DNA from: Chitinasiproducens palmae
GTDB lineage: Bacteria; Pseudomonadota; Gammaproteobacteria; Burkholderiales; Burkholderiaceae
DNA: 64,000 nt
Assembly (NCBI RefSeq): GCF_900095735.1
Contig: NZ_FNLO01000012.1
Location: 124,404-188,403, forward strand
Reading direction: 5' to 3'
The notes under the pieces are model-generated. The model was not told where the DNA came from. It ran no database searches and saw only the letters and a list, made by a program, of their open reading frames with translations. This document shows, in pieces, positions 41,797 through 51,039 of this stretch (within the stretch, counting starts at the first letter, position 1; every line of letters starts with the position of its first letter). Made by a program: the position numbers and the translations under genes.

Positions 41797-44007
41797 TCAG
41801 AAATCGAACTGCGCGGACAGGAACACGGTGCGCGGCGCCGCCGTCGTCAGGTACGTACCCTGTTGCAGCCAGTAGCGGCTGCCGAACAGGTTCTCGACGT
41901 TGGCGCGGAACACCACGTTCTTGTCGAAGATCCGCGTGCGATAACGTGCGCCGATGTCATAGCGCGTCCACGACGGGATGCGGAACTCGGCGGCCCCATC
42001 GTAGTATTGCGAGCCGTTGTGGATGATGCGGCCGTTGAGGCTTAGACCGGTCGCCCACGGCAGATCGTATTCGGCGCCCAGGTTGAACGCGTAGGACGGC
42101 ACGTTCGTCGCATGATCGCCATAGGCGCTGCCGTCGCTGACATCACGCAGTTTCGCGTCGTAGAAGGTGGCGCTCGCCATCACACGGACGCGATCGATGA
42201 CGTTGCCGTAGGCCGCCAATTCCAGGCCGCGCACGCGCTTCTGGCCTTCCTGACCGTAGATGTTGGTGACTGCGTTCGTCACGTAGTTCGGCTGCGCGAT
42301 CTGGAATACCGAGACGGTGGTCATCACCCGTCCCCAATCCGCCTTCACGCCCGCCTCGTACTGGTTCGACTTGTACGGTGCGAAAGCCTGATTCGGATTC
42401 GCCGCGTACGACGGCGCGCTGCCGCCATCGGTCAGCCCCGACGTGAAGTTGCCATACACGGAGACATTGGACACCGGCTTGAACACGATGCCGGCGAGCG
42501 GGGAGATCGCGCTCTTCGAATAGCTCGACGTGCGATCGCCCGAGGTCGGATCGTAATTGTCCGAGCCGATGGTCTGGTGACGGAAGCCACCGGTCACCAG
42601 CAGCCGGCCATTCCAGAAAGACAGCGTATCGACCAATTGCTCGCTGAACAGCCGCAGATGGCTGTTGCGCTGGGCATCACCGCGCGCAACCGATACAGCC
42701 GGCAGCGGCGACGGGTTGTAGATGCTCGACGCCGCCGTCGTGTCCGACAGCGCATAGAAATACCCTTGCTCCTGGTTCAGCGAGGTCACGCCCGCCACCA
42801 GCGTATGCTTGACGCCAAAGGTGTCGAAGTGGAATCGGGCGCCGACGTCGGCACTGCGCGTCCGGTTGTACGCGTCGTAGTAACCGTTGTAGACGTCGAA
42901 GTTGCCCGCATTGTCGACGCCGCTGGTGTACGGGAAGTTCTGCTTCGACGTGCCGTAGTGCTCGCCGGCGGCGCCGTACACCGTCACGTACTCATTGAAG
43001 TCGTATTCGAGCCTTGTCATCGCGGCCGTGTCGCGCAGCTTCAGTTTCGTGCCGGGGTACAGATTGCTGTAGGCCGACGGCGCGCTTGGCAATGCAGTGG
43101 CCGCACCGAAACCGATCTGCGAGCGGAACTCGTCGGTGTTGTCCGAGCTGTTGTACGCGTCGAACGACCAGCGCAGCTTCTGTCCGCGGTAATCCAGCGC
43201 GATCGAACCGTCGCCCTGGCTCTGGTTGCCGTGCGCGATCCCCGTCTGTCCATCCTTGTACATGCCGTTGACGCGAATGCCCCATTGGCCCTGGTCGCCG
43301 AAACGACGGCCAACATCGACCTCGGCACCGAATTGCCCCTTCGATTGGTAGAGGGCGGTCAGGCGGGTCAGCGGCACGTCGTCGGCGCGCTTCGTGACGA
43401 TGTTGATCGCGCCGCCGATGCTGCCGGATGGCCCCATCCCGTACATCAGCGAACCCGGGCCCTGCAGCACCTCGATACGCTCAAACAGGTTGACCGGCAT
43501 GCGCGCCGCCGAGACCATGCCGTACAGGCCATTGAGCGCGACATCGCTGGACGACACGTCGAAGCCCCGGATCTGGAATGCGTCGCCGAAGCCGCCGCTG
43601 CTTTGCTCCGTACGAACCGATGCGTTGTTGATGACAACGTCGCCGAGCGTGCGCGCCTGCGTGTCCTGAATGAATTCTTCCGTGTAATTAGTGGTGCTGA
43701 AAGGCTGGTCGATTACCTTCGCCGTACCCAGAATACCGATGCTGCCGCCGCGCGCCACTTGCCCCCCGGCGTATGGTGCGGTCGTCGTGTCCTGCAGACT
43801 GCTCGCGCCAACCGACACTGCCGGCAGCGCATCGGTATCCGCCTGGACGTCGGCGCTCGTGCCTCGCGCGCTGCCCGTTGAAACCTTGCCCGCCTGCGCA
43901 TAGGCGAGACCCGGCAGCGCGGCAGCGGCCAAAGTGCCGATCAGCAAACGCTGCACGGCGCGCGACACAGGAGTTCGCTTGATCATCTTCGAGGGTTGCA
44001 TGTCCAT
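41797..44007 (-). CDS. TonB-dependent siderophore receptor
   Basis: A 736-residue outer-membrane receptor. A signal peptide ends near ALPGLAYAQA (about residue 37), a plug domain follows (about 80-220, with GDVVINNASVRTEQ, FQIRGFDVSSSDV and RIEVLQGPGSLMYG), then a 22-strand barrel ending in FLSAQFDF with C-terminal Phe. The plug features place it in the FhuA/FpvA/ferrichrome-type class. No STN signalling domain is seen, so no sigma-factor control is expected. A probable Fur box lies about 70 bases upstream. No siderophore biosynthesis or TonB-ExbBD gene is in the window, so it probably takes up a xenosiderophore. Start could also be at 44001 or 43986. Confidence 0.93.
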   Translation of the reverse strand: MDMQPSKMIKRTPVSRAVQRLLIGTLAAAALPGLAYAQAGKVSTGSARGTSADVQADTDALPAVSVGASSLQDTTTAPYAGGQVARGGSIGILGTAKVIDQPFSTTNYTEEFIQDTQARTLGDVVINNASVRTEQSSGGFGDAFQIRGFDVSSSDVALNGLYGMVSAARMPVNLFERIEVLQGPGSLMYGMGPSGSIGGAINIVTKRADDVPLTRLTALYQSKGQFGAEVDVGRRFGDQGQWGIRVNGMYKDGQTGIAHGNQSQGDGSIALDYRGQKLRWSFDAYNSSDNTDEFRSQIGFGAATALPSAPSAYSNLYPGTKLKLRDTAAMTRLEYDFNEYVTVYGAAGEHYGTSKQNFPYTSGVDNAGNFDVYNGYYDAYNRTRSADVGARFHFDTFGVKHTLVAGVTSLNQEQGYFYALSDTTAASSIYNPSPLPAVSVARGDAQRNSHLRLFSEQLVDTLSFWNGRLLVTGGFRHQTIGSDNYDPTSGDRTSSYSKSAISPLAGIVFKPVSNVSVYGNFTSGLTDGGSAPSYAANPNQAFAPYKSNQYEAGVKADWGRVMTTVSVFQIAQPNYVTNAVTNIYGQEGQKRVRGLELAAYGNVIDRVRVMASATFYDAKLRDVSDGSAYGDHATNVPSYAFNLGAEYDLPWATGLSLNGRIIHNGSQYYDGAAEFRIPSWTRYDIGARYRTRIFDKNVVFRANVENLFGSRYWLQQGTYLTTAAPRTVFLSAQFDF

Positions 44008-44074
44008 TCAGGTCTAATAATTATTGCCGCGGCAAGAAAGGCGGATCGTGACGCGGCGAGTGAGGCCAAGTTTG

Positions 44075-44093
44075 AAAAATGAGAATTATTATC
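44075..44093 (-). promoter_or_regulatory. Probable Fur box of the siderophore receptor gene
   Basis: Read on the minus strand the sequence GATAATAATTCTCATTTTT matches 14 of 19 bases of the Fur consensus GATAATGATAATCATTATC. It sits in a distinctly AT-rich patch about 70 bases before the receptor start, with a further AT-rich TAATAATTATT nearer the gene that may be part of the -10 region. Confidence 0.65.
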
Positions 44094-44107
44094 GATTCGC
44101 AACACTG

Positions 44108-44649
44108 TCTCAAGTGATTGCGGCTTGCCGCGCACGTTGTGGCGCAAACGCTGCATCCCGCGTCTTGCTCGTTCACGAATTGTTTGGAAGCGTGCGCTTC
44201 TTGCACCGGAATGGGGCGTCTTTGTGCCGCGCGGCGCATCGTGTGGACAGTGCTCTCGGTGCAGGCGCGACGCATTGCAGCGTTGGCGTCCCGCCGGACT
44301 TCCCAGCGTAAGGCGGCGATAGGCTCAAACGAACTGAGATGGCGCTGCGCCGACCGTAATGATTCAGTAAGGAATCGAAACGAGATGGTCGTGCGCTGGC
44401 CCGACGTGGGCGGCCAACGGCTGACTCGCACCCGTGATCTTGCGCACACGGCAAGCGGGGTCCTTGGCGGTCGACAGCGCGAGGGCCAATCGCGCACGAT
44501 CGCAATCCGCAGATCATCACATGTGAAGCGTCGCCAGCCACGCGTCTCGCAGCTCTGGAAAACCTTCGATACTTTGGCATGTAGCGGCAGGTGGAGCCCC
44601 CCTCGCCACCTGCCGCTACATTCCCCTACATGTCCATACATGCCGACGA
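44108..44649. other. Roughly 540-base region without a gene, holding a long hairpin
   Basis: Between the Fur box and the RidA gene only short shadow frames exist. The region is less GC-rich than its neighbours. Its single clear element is the 16-bp hairpin at 44579-44621. Confidence 0.5.
44579..44621 (-). terminator. Perfect 16-bp stem hairpin after the RidA operon
   Basis: ATGTAGCGGCAGGTGG (44579-44594) and CCACCTGCCGCTACAT (44606-44621) pair perfectly around an 11-base C-rich loop. It starts 29 bases after the RidA stop in the direction of transcription, so it may end or stabilise the three-gene transcript. There is no T-run, so it could instead be a REP-like element. Confidence 0.6.
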
Positions 44650-45051
44650 TCAACGCACCGCCACCGCTTCGATCTCGATCTTCAATCCGAAGTGCAATGG
44701 CCCCGTCGGCACGACCGCCCTGGACGGTTTCGCACTGCCGGCCCAACGCGCATAGATTTCGTCGAACATCGGCCAATTCGCAATGTCGTCGAGATAGACG
44801 CGCACCTGCACCAGCCGATCGATTCCGCTGCCCGCTGCGTCCAGCGCGTGCTGCAAATTGCCTAGCACTTGCGCCACCTGCTGTGGGAAAGCGCTTTCGG
44901 CAAGTCGCACGCCGTCGGCGGTAATCGGCAACTGCCCCGAGATGAACACGAAACCGTTGGCCACCGTAACGTGGCTGTAGTGTCCGCCCGGCCCCGACAG
45001 GCCCGCTACCGCCGGGTGAGCGGGCAATTGCGGTGGCGCGTCACCAGCCAT
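44650..45051 (-). CDS. RidA family enamine/imine deaminase
   Basis: A 133-residue YjgF/YER057c/UK114 protein. RidA hydrolyses reactive enamines such as 2-aminoacrylate made by PLP-dependent dehydratases. The substrate-carboxylate arginine appears in KPSRAVVPTG, and KIEIEAVAV is the C-terminal strand with the catalytic Glu. FISGQLPITADG is the family signature near the middle. The start at 45051 (MAGDAPP) lies inside the end of the preceding gene, an 11-base overlap, so translation is coupled to the D-serine-dehydratase-type enzyme. This is a fitting partner because that enzyme would release 2-aminoacrylate. Confidence 0.93.
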   Translation of the reverse strand: MAGDAPPQLPAHPAVAGLSGPGGHYSHVTVANGFVFISGQLPITADGVRLAESAFPQQVAQVLGNLQHALDAAGSGIDRLVQVRVYLDDIANWPMFDEIYARWAGSAKPSRAVVPTGPLHFGLKIEIEAVAVR

Positions 45052-46195
45052 GAAACCGCCCCCAAGTCGCGACTTCGCCGTTCGCGTCCACCGCATGGTA
45101 TGCGGGGAATTGCGCGCCTGTGGCGCAAGCGTGATTCGGCAGGATGCGCAGCTTGCTGCCGATCGGAAAACGCCGTTCCAGGTCTTCCGAAGAGCCGGCA
45201 CCGGCTTCCGCGCCGACGCCGCCCGTCCTGGCGACGATGCCGTGCTCCTGGTTGGCAGCGATCAGCGCATAGCCGTCCATTACCGTGCCGTCGCTCGAGA
45301 CCGGCAGTCCATAGCCAAAATCTCGGGCCTGCTTCGCCGTACCGCGGTCGCGGCTCATCGCCATCCAACCGGCATCGACGATCACCCAGCCCTTCTCCGG
45401 TTGATGACCGATGACCGTCGTGAGTACGCTGAGCGCGATGTCGTCGATCGCGCAGACGCCGACGTTGTGCATGACCAGGTCGAAAAAGGCATAAACGCCG
45501 GCCCGGACCTCCGTGACGCCTGCCAGATGCGTCGCCATCAACGCGGTCGGCGTCGATCCGACGCTCACGTTCTCGCACGGCACGCCGGCTTCACGCAGCC
45601 GCTGCGCCGCGCGCACGCAGCCGGCGCGCTCCTGCTCGGCCAGCGCCGTCAGCGCCTCGGGCGTGTTCAGGTCGTAGCTGGATCCCGCGTGGGTCAGCAC
45701 GCCGCCAACCGTCACGCCACCGGCCGCGAGGGTCCGGCCGACTTCCAGCAAGGTAGCGGCCTCGGGTGTAATGCCAGACCGATGGCCGTCGGTGTCGACC
45801 TCGATCCAGACCTCCAGCGGTTCGGCGGCAGTCTGACGGAATGCGACGATGCCTGCCGCAGCGTTGACATTGTCGACGACGAGTTTCAGCCGACAGCCTT
45901 TCTCGATAAGCGCCATGGCCCGCGGCAGCTTGCTGGGCACCACGCTGACCGCATAGAGAATGTCGGTGATTCCCGCGGCGAAGAAGGCTTCCGCTTCCTT
46001 CAATGTCGAAACGGTGATGCCCTGGGCGCCGGCGCGGCACTGCGCCTGCACCACGTCGAGACATTTGCTAGTCTTCACATGCGGGCGGAAGCGCACGCCC
46101 AGCGCATTCATGCGCCGCTGCATCGCATCGATGTTCCGCTTCAGGCGAGCGATGTCAACGAGCGCGGCAGGCGTGTCCAGTGAGTCGAGCATCAT
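45041..46195 (-). CDS. DSD1-family PLP enzyme, D-serine dehydratase type
   Basis: A 384-residue fold-type III PLP enzyme with alanine-racemase-like barrel. The PLP lysine is Lys41 in RPHVKTSKC. The metal site near the end is His355-x-Cys357 (PNHACAT): His-x-Cys is known for zinc-dependent D-serine dehydratases, whereas D-threonine aldolases carry His-x-Asp. Dehydration of a D-3-hydroxy amino acid is therefore the better guess. The start overlaps the HAD gene stop as ATGA (46195), and the RidA start lies inside its 3' end, making a three-gene translationally coupled operon. A lone ATG at 46192 is the alternative. Confidence 0.9.
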   Translation of the reverse strand: MMLDSLDTPAALVDIARLKRNIDAMQRRMNALGVRFRPHVKTSKCLDVVQAQCRAGAQGITVSTLKEAEAFFAAGITDILYAVSVVPSKLPRAMALIEKGCRLKLVVDNVNAAAGIVAFRQTAAEPLEVWIEVDTDGHRSGITPEAATLLEVGRTLAAGGVTVGGVLTHAGSSYDLNTPEALTALAEQERAGCVRAAQRLREAGVPCENVSVGSTPTALMATHLAGVTEVRAGVYAFFDLVMHNVGVCAIDDIALSVLTTVIGHQPEKGWVIVDAGWMAMSRDRGTAKQARDFGYGLPVSSDGTVMDGYALIAANQEHGIVARTGGVGAEAGAGSSEDLERRFPIGSKLRILPNHACATGAQFPAYHAVDANGEVATWGRFHGW

Positions 46196-46872
46196 GATGT
46201 TGTCCGGCTTGGGAGGTGGCTGGCACCAAAGCCGCGGGCCCACGGCAGCAGCGCGTCGAGGCTAGCGGATTCCATGGCGGGCGCGTCGGCACCCGCGACT
46301 TTCGGCAGGCCGACCCGGTTGTGCCAATACGTTTTGAGACCGACTACGGCGGTGCCGAACAGGTCGTAGCTCGACCCCGCCACGAACGCCGCTTCGCACG
46401 GCTCGACGCCCAGCTTGTCCAGCGCGAGTCGGTATGGCGACGGATGCGGTTTATAGAAGCCCGCCTGTTCCGCGGTCACCACCACGTCCCAATTGACTGG
46501 AAGGCTCGCGGCCGCCAGATTGCCGAGCCGGCTCGAACAGTTCGTGACCACCGCCAACCTGCAGTGAGGCTGCAAGTGCTGCAACGCGCTTAGCGCGCCC
46601 TCCCAAGGACGGAGGCGCGACCAGTTCGCCTCCAGCGCCTTCGGCGCATCCGGCGACCGACCAACGTGCTGCGCCGCCCGCCTGACCAGCGCCTCGTACT
46701 CGACGTACGCCCCGCAGCCGTACGTCAGGCGCAGATACTCGGCGCGCCACGCCCGCCCGTGTGCCTCCGACCCGGCCGACGTATTCCACAACGTCCAGGA
46801 GTCGAGCAACCCGGTCAGCAGGTCGAAAAGGATGGCCTTCGGATAGCGGGGCGCAGGTATCGGCGTTTCCAT
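46192..46872 (-). CDS. HAD superfamily hydrolase
   Basis: A 226-residue haloacid-dehalogenase-fold enzyme. Motif I is FDLLTGLLDS with nucleophile Asp17; the second position that is Asp in phosphatases is Leu, as in dehalogenase-like members. Motif II is VVTNCSS, motif III the Lys of GFYKPHPSPY, and motif IV VAGSSYDLFG lacks the usual double Asp. A cap domain lies at about 25-95. Because phosphatase residues are partly missing, a dehalogenase-type or altered hydrolase is possible. The start at 46872 (METPIPA) was chosen near the fold; 46932 is an alternative. It is first in the HAD-DSD1-RidA operon. Confidence 0.85.
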   Translation of the reverse strand: METPIPAPRYPKAILFDLLTGLLDSWTLWNTSAGSEAHGRAWRAEYLRLTYGCGAYVEYEALVRRAAQHVGRSPDAPKALEANWSRLRPWEGALSALQHLQPHCRLAVVTNCSSRLGNLAAASLPVNWDVVVTAEQAGFYKPHPSPYRLALDKLGVEPCEAAFVAGSSYDLFGTAVVGLKTYWHNRVGLPKVAGADAPAMESASLDALLPWARGFGASHLPSRTTS

Positions 46873-47028
46873 GGCAGCGGCCTCGCCGGCCGTCGTTTGA
46901 ACAGTAAGCCGATTATAGGTTTGCGACGGCATCTAGCGGTTAAGCGTGGCTGATCCAATGATTCAATTGGACTTAACAACGACGCTTCGAGCGTCTGCGA
47001 CACGGCGAAACCATGCCCGTTGCGCTGC

Positions 47029-47934
47029 TCAGACACGCCAGGGCGGCAGCGGCTTGAAACGCATCTGCAGAAACTGCATGAAGTCGCGGGTCCTGCGCGG
47101 CAAACCCGCGCGATCGCGGGTCAGCGCGATGACGTTGGCATCCGGGCTCTTCCAGGTCGGCAGCAGCCGGACCAACGCGCCTTGCCGTATGTCGTCCGCG
47201 ACGTCCCACTCCGAACGCAGCATGACGCCCCGCCCCTCGCACGCCCAACGGCGGATCACGTCGCCGTCATTGCAACTCAGCTTGGATGCGACCCTGACGC
47301 TGCGGCTGATCCGACCTTTACCGAAATGCCAGAGCGACACATCCTCATTGTTCTCGCGCAGTACGATGCACGGCAGCGCGGCCAGATCGTCCGGCGACGA
47401 CGGATTGCCAAAGCGCCTGACGAATGCCGGCGAGGCACAGACGAATCTTGAATTGGGTGCAATCGCGTGCCCGATCAAGCTGGAAGAACGCAATTCGCCG
47501 ATGTGCACCACCACATCGAAGCGGTCCGCCGTTTCGGTCAACGGTTGATCGGACAGCGTCAACGCGACATCGACCTCCGGGTTGTCACGCTGGAAATCCG
47601 CAATCACCGGTGCGAGATGGCGGCGGCCGAAGCCCAGCGGCGCATTGACCTTCAACGTGCCGACCAGGCCGCCGTGGCGCAAATGGATGTCCTCGACCAG
47701 CGCATCGAACTGGCGAACCAGTTCCGCCCCGCGCCGACACAGCAAGGCGCCCTCCTCGGTGAAAACCAGCTTGCGCGCAGTACGTTCGACGAGTCGCGTC
47801 GCCAGCCGCCGCTCCATCTGCTGCAGTCGCTGCGACACCGCCGAAGGCGTCAGGCCCAGCATACGGGCCGCGCCGGCCAGACTGCCGCTTTGTTCGATCG
47901 CGAGGAGGAAACGGATATCGGCTGAATCGGTCAT
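47029..47934 (-). CDS. LysR family transcriptional regulator
   Basis: A 301-residue LysR protein: winged helix at 5-64 (FLLAIEQSGSLAGAARMLGL, SAVSQRLQQME) and substrate domain from about 90 (GTLKVNAPLGFGRRHLAPVI). The substrate-domain wording matches the group regulating single-target operons such as amino-acid or drug-related genes. It is transcribed in the same direction as the HAD-DSD1-RidA operon, 156 bases upstream of it, and may regulate that operon. Start 47934 (MTDSADI) fits the family; 60 upstream in-frame residues are arginine-rich and were excluded. Confidence 0.92.
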   Translation of the reverse strand: MTDSADIRFLLAIEQSGSLAGAARMLGLTPSAVSQRLQQMERRLATRLVERTARKLVFTEEGALLCRRGAELVRQFDALVEDIHLRHGGLVGTLKVNAPLGFGRRHLAPVIADFQRDNPEVDVALTLSDQPLTETADRFDVVVHIGELRSSSLIGHAIAPNSRFVCASPAFVRRFGNPSSPDDLAALPCIVLRENNEDVSLWHFGKGRISRSVRVASKLSCNDGDVIRRWACEGRGVMLRSEWDVADDIRQGALVRLLPTWKSPDANVIALTRDRAGLPRRTRDFMQFLQMRFKPLPPWRV

Positions 47935-48056
47935 CTGCGCATCGTCGGTTGCTCGTGGCTGAGGCGATAGCCTACTCGATCGGCAGCGCCGTCTGCGCCG
48001 CCGGCTCGCTGGCATCCGCGCAGGGCTTGGCGACGCACGATGGACGCGGCGTCCGC

Positions 48057-48965
48057 TCAGGAGAGTGCCGGGCTCGCTTTCTCGTGATCGTTCCCCAGCG
48101 CCTGCAAAAGCCACGCCTTGAAGGTCTCGAACGCTTCATGGCGATGCTGCCGGCGCGGATGGACGAGGTAGTGTCCGACGTATTCGACCTCGCGTGTGGA
48201 CCCGGCCAGCGGCCGGACCAACTCGCCGCGCCGCAGTTCGCGCTCCGATAGCAGCGTCGACTCCAGCACCACCCCCAGACCGTCCACCGCCGCGGCGATC
48301 GCCATCGAACTGCGGTCGAAACGCAAGCCGTAATGCGTCGGGGGCGGAAGCTGGTTGGCCTCGAACCACCCCTTCCATTGATACATCTGCACCTCGCATT
48401 GGATCAGCGGCAAGTGGTACAGGTCCTCCGGCTTGCGAATGTGTTCGGCCAGCGCTGGCGTACAGAGCGGCGCAAGTCCCTCGCGGGCCAGCGGAATGCG
48501 CTCGTGCGGCGACGGCTTCGGCTCGCCGTAAACGATATCGAGATCGAAGTCGTCATCGAAGCGTGCGTACTCGGTGCTGGCCGAGAAGCGCAGATCGATG
48601 CTCGGGTGGTCACGGACGAAATCGGCCAGCCGCGGCAGCAGCCACTGGGTCGCGAAGCTGGGCGCGGTATGCAGGCGCAGCGGCGTGCGCGCCTCACTGG
48701 TCAGCAGCGCCAGGCCCCGGTCGATTTCCTCCATGCCGCGCTGAATGTGCTCGATCAGCATCGCGCCCTCGCGTGTCAGACGCACTTCTCGCGTGCTCCG
48801 CTGGAATAGTCGCTGGCCCAGCAGAATTTCCAGCTTGCGAACAGAGTGGCTGACCGCGCTCGGCGAAAGGCTCAGTTCACGCGCCGCATCGGCAAACGAA
48901 AGCAGGCGGCCTGCGGCCTCGTAAACCCGGATATACGAAAGCGGAACCTTGCGAAAGTCGTTCAT
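48057..48965 (-). CDS. LysR family regulator, GcvA-like
   Basis: A 302-residue LysR protein of the GcvA/AmpR-like group: helix-turn-helix in YIRVYEAAGRLLSFADAARE with SAVSHSVRKLE, and a substrate domain opening with PLRLHTAPSFATQWLLPRLADF, a hallmark of that group. It is divergent from the transketolase-dehydrogenase-carrier cluster, with starts 171 bases apart, so it is the likely regulator of that cluster. Start at 48965 (MNDFRKV). It is tandem to, but only distantly like, the LysR gene at 47029. Confidence 0.92.
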   Translation of the reverse strand: MNDFRKVPLSYIRVYEAAGRLLSFADAARELSLSPSAVSHSVRKLEILLGQRLFQRSTREVRLTREGAMLIEHIQRGMEEIDRGLALLTSEARTPLRLHTAPSFATQWLLPRLADFVRDHPSIDLRFSASTEYARFDDDFDLDIVYGEPKPSPHERIPLAREGLAPLCTPALAEHIRKPEDLYHLPLIQCEVQMYQWKGWFEANQLPPPTHYGLRFDRSSMAIAAAVDGLGVVLESTLLSERELRRGELVRPLAGSTREVEYVGHYLVHPRRQHRHEAFETFKAWLLQALGNDHEKASPALS

Positions 48966-49135
48966 CGGCGGCACTCGTGAACTGGATTCATGATCTGTTG
49001 CAAACTTTTCTTTTGTCAGCGGCGTTTTCACGAGCATACATTACCCTCACCCGTCCTCGCAGGCCCCGATTGCTGAACCGGAGACAAGTAAGGCGATCAG
49101 CGTGGCGAGGCCTCCCGTCGTCAGCAGGAACCACC

Positions 49136-50029
49136 ATGACAACAATCACAGAGACCGAGCCGTCAGTCGGCTTGAAGTCGACGCAACTCGCGAAACTGGC
49201 CGACCACGCCTATCGCATCCGCCGCTTTGCGCTTCGCATGGGCGAGGTGCAGGGTCAGGGCTATATCGGCCAGGCGCTTGGCTTGGCCGACGCGCTGGCT
49301 GTCGCCTGGTGCCACGCAATGAATATCCGACCCGGTGAACCGGAGTGGGAAGGCCGCGACCGCTTTCTGCTCTCGCACGGTCACTACGCGATCGCGCTCT
49401 ACGCGGCATTGATCGAGGCAGGCGTCATCCCCGAGGCGGAACTCGAAACCTACGGTTCGGATGACAGCCGTCTGCCGATGTCGGGCATGGCGACCTACAC
49501 GCCCGGCATGGAAATTTCGGGCGGTTCGCTGGGCCAGGGGCTGACCATTGCTGTCGGCATGGCGCTGGCTTTGCGGCTGAAGGGCAACCCCGCGTTCGTC
49601 TACAACTCGATGTCGGACGGCGAACTCGACGAGGGTGCAACCTGGGAGGCGGCGTTGTCGGCCGCGCATCACGGGCTCGGCAACCTGATCACATTGGTCG
49701 ACATCAACCGGCAGCAGGCTGACGGTCCGTCGCACGACGTGCTGAACTTCGAGCCGCTGGCCGACAAATGGACGTCGTTTGGCTGGCACGTCGAGCGCGT
49801 GAATGGCAACGATCTGCCTGCGTTGGTCGAAGCGTTCGACCGCGCGCGTGCACTGAAGGCAGCGCAGCCACGCGTCATCCTGCTCGACACGCTGATGGGC
49901 AGCGGAGTGCCGTTCCTCGAAGCGCGCGAGAAAAATCACTTCATCCGTGTCGACAGCGAGGAATGGCAGCAGGCCATCGCGATACTCGACCGCAATCACC
50001 GGCAAGCGCAACAAGGAGACGTGGCATGA
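49136..50029 (+). CDS. Transketolase, N-terminal subunit
   Basis: A 297-residue thiamine-diphosphate-binding half of a split transketolase. Visible are FLLSHGHYAIALYA, GGSLGQGLTIAVGMALA and the ThDP/metal block SDGELDEGATWEAAL ... DINRQQADG. One-chain transketolases have about 660 residues; here the C-terminal half is a separate gene overlapping by ATGA. The split form occurs in archaea and in bacterial operons for unusual sugars (for example apulose-4-phosphate or sulfo-sugar transketolases), not in housekeeping pentose phosphate metabolism. The start at 49136 follows a CAGGAACC site. Confidence 0.92.
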   Translation: MTTITETEPSVGLKSTQLAKLADHAYRIRRFALRMGEVQGQGYIGQALGLADALAVAWCHAMNIRPGEPEWEGRDRFLLSHGHYAIALYAALIEAGVIPEAELETYGSDDSRLPMSGMATYTPGMEISGGSLGQGLTIAVGMALALRLKGNPAFVYNSMSDGELDEGATWEAALSAAHHGLGNLITLVDINRQQADGPSHDVLNFEPLADKWTSFGWHVERVNGNDLPALVEAFDRARALKAAQPRVILLDTLMGSGVPFLEAREKNHFIRVDSEEWQQAIAILDRNHRQAQQGDVA

Positions 50030-51027
50030 GCGCGGTCATCGACAAGAAGCCCCGCCTGACAACGTCCGCGATGATCGCCTCGATCGCCGCGGAAGGACAG
50101 AAGACGCGCCCGGCCCCTTTCGGCCACGCGTTGGTCGCCGAGGCGGAGAAGCGTCAGAACATCGTCGGCATGACCGCCGATCTGTCGAAGTACACCGACC
50201 TGCACATCTTCGGCCAGGCGTTTCCCGAGCGGCATTTCCAGATGGGCATGGCCGAGCAGCTGCTGATCGGCGCCGCGGGCGGCATGGCGAAGGAAGGTTT
50301 CATCCCGTTCGCGACCACCTACGCGGTTTTTGCGACGCGCCGCGCTTACGACTTCATCCATCAGATCGTCGCGGAAGAGCACCTGAACGTGAAGATCTGC
50401 GCCGCGCTGCCCGGGCTGACGACCGGCTATGGTCCGAGCCATCAAGCCACCGAAGACCTGGCGTTGATGCGTGCGATTCCCGGCATGACGGTCGTCGACC
50501 CGTGCGATGCGCTCGACACCGAACAGGCCGTCGCCGCGATCGCCGCGCACGATGGTCCGGTGTACATGCGGCTGCTGCGCGGCAAGGTGCCCGCCGTGCT
50601 CGACGACTACGACTACACGTTCGAACTGGGCAAGGCAAAGCTGCTGCGCGATGGCCGCGACGTGCTGATCGTGTCGTCGGGCATCATGACCATGCGCGCG
50701 CTCGAGGCCGCGCAGGCGCTCGATGACGGCAGCGCAAGTGTCGGCGTGCTGCATGTCCCGACCATCAAGCCGCTGGACGAGGCCACCATCGTCGAACAAT
50801 GCCGCAAGGACGGCCGGCTCGTGATCGTCGCCGAAAATCACAGCGTGATCGGTGGTCTCGGCGACGCAGTGGCCAGCGCATTGCTGCGCCACCGCGTCAT
50901 GCCCGAGTTCCGCCAGGTCGCGCTACCCGACCAGTTCCTCGACGCGGGTGCGTTGCCGACGCTGCACGAACGCTATGGCATCTCGACGGCAGCGATCGTC
51001 GAGCGCATCAAGCATTGGCTCAAGTAG
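50026..51027 (+). CDS. Transketolase, C-terminal subunit
   Basis: A 333-residue partner containing the pyrimidine-binding domain (about 25-185, with GMAEQLLIGAAGGMAKEGFI as the Glu that activates ThDP) and the C-terminal transketolase domain (about 205-330, VLIVSSGIMTMRALEA, VIVAENHSVIGGLG). GPSHQATEDLALMRAIPG is a signature. AAGGAG at 50013-50018 and the ATGA overlap with the first subunit ensure stoichiometric production. Together they should transfer a two-carbon ketol unit; acceptor and donor are unknown. Confidence 0.93.
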   Translation: MSAVIDKKPRLTTSAMIASIAAEGQKTRPAPFGHALVAEAEKRQNIVGMTADLSKYTDLHIFGQAFPERHFQMGMAEQLLIGAAGGMAKEGFIPFATTYAVFATRRAYDFIHQIVAEEHLNVKICAALPGLTTGYGPSHQATEDLALMRAIPGMTVVDPCDALDTEQAVAAIAAHDGPVYMRLLRGKVPAVLDDYDYTFELGKAKLLRDGRDVLIVSSGIMTMRALEAAQALDDGSASVGVLHVPTIKPLDEATIVEQCRKDGRLVIVAENHSVIGGLGDAVASALLRHRVMPEFRQVALPDQFLDAGALPTLHERYGISTAAIVERIKHWLK

Positions 51028-51039
51028 GAGGAGCGCGAC

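Noticed and set aside
42112-43881. 589-residue + strand reading frame
   Set aside because: Antisense to the TonB-dependent receptor, with Arg/Val-rich shadow composition.
45041-46195. D-threonine aldolase annotation
   Set aside because: The metal site is His-x-Cys as in D-serine dehydratases, not His-x-Asp; kept only as an alternative.
49136-51027. Sulfo-sugar or apulose transketolase identity
   Set aside because: Split form is shared, but the kinase, isomerase, epimerase or sulfo-specific partner genes of those pathways are absent.
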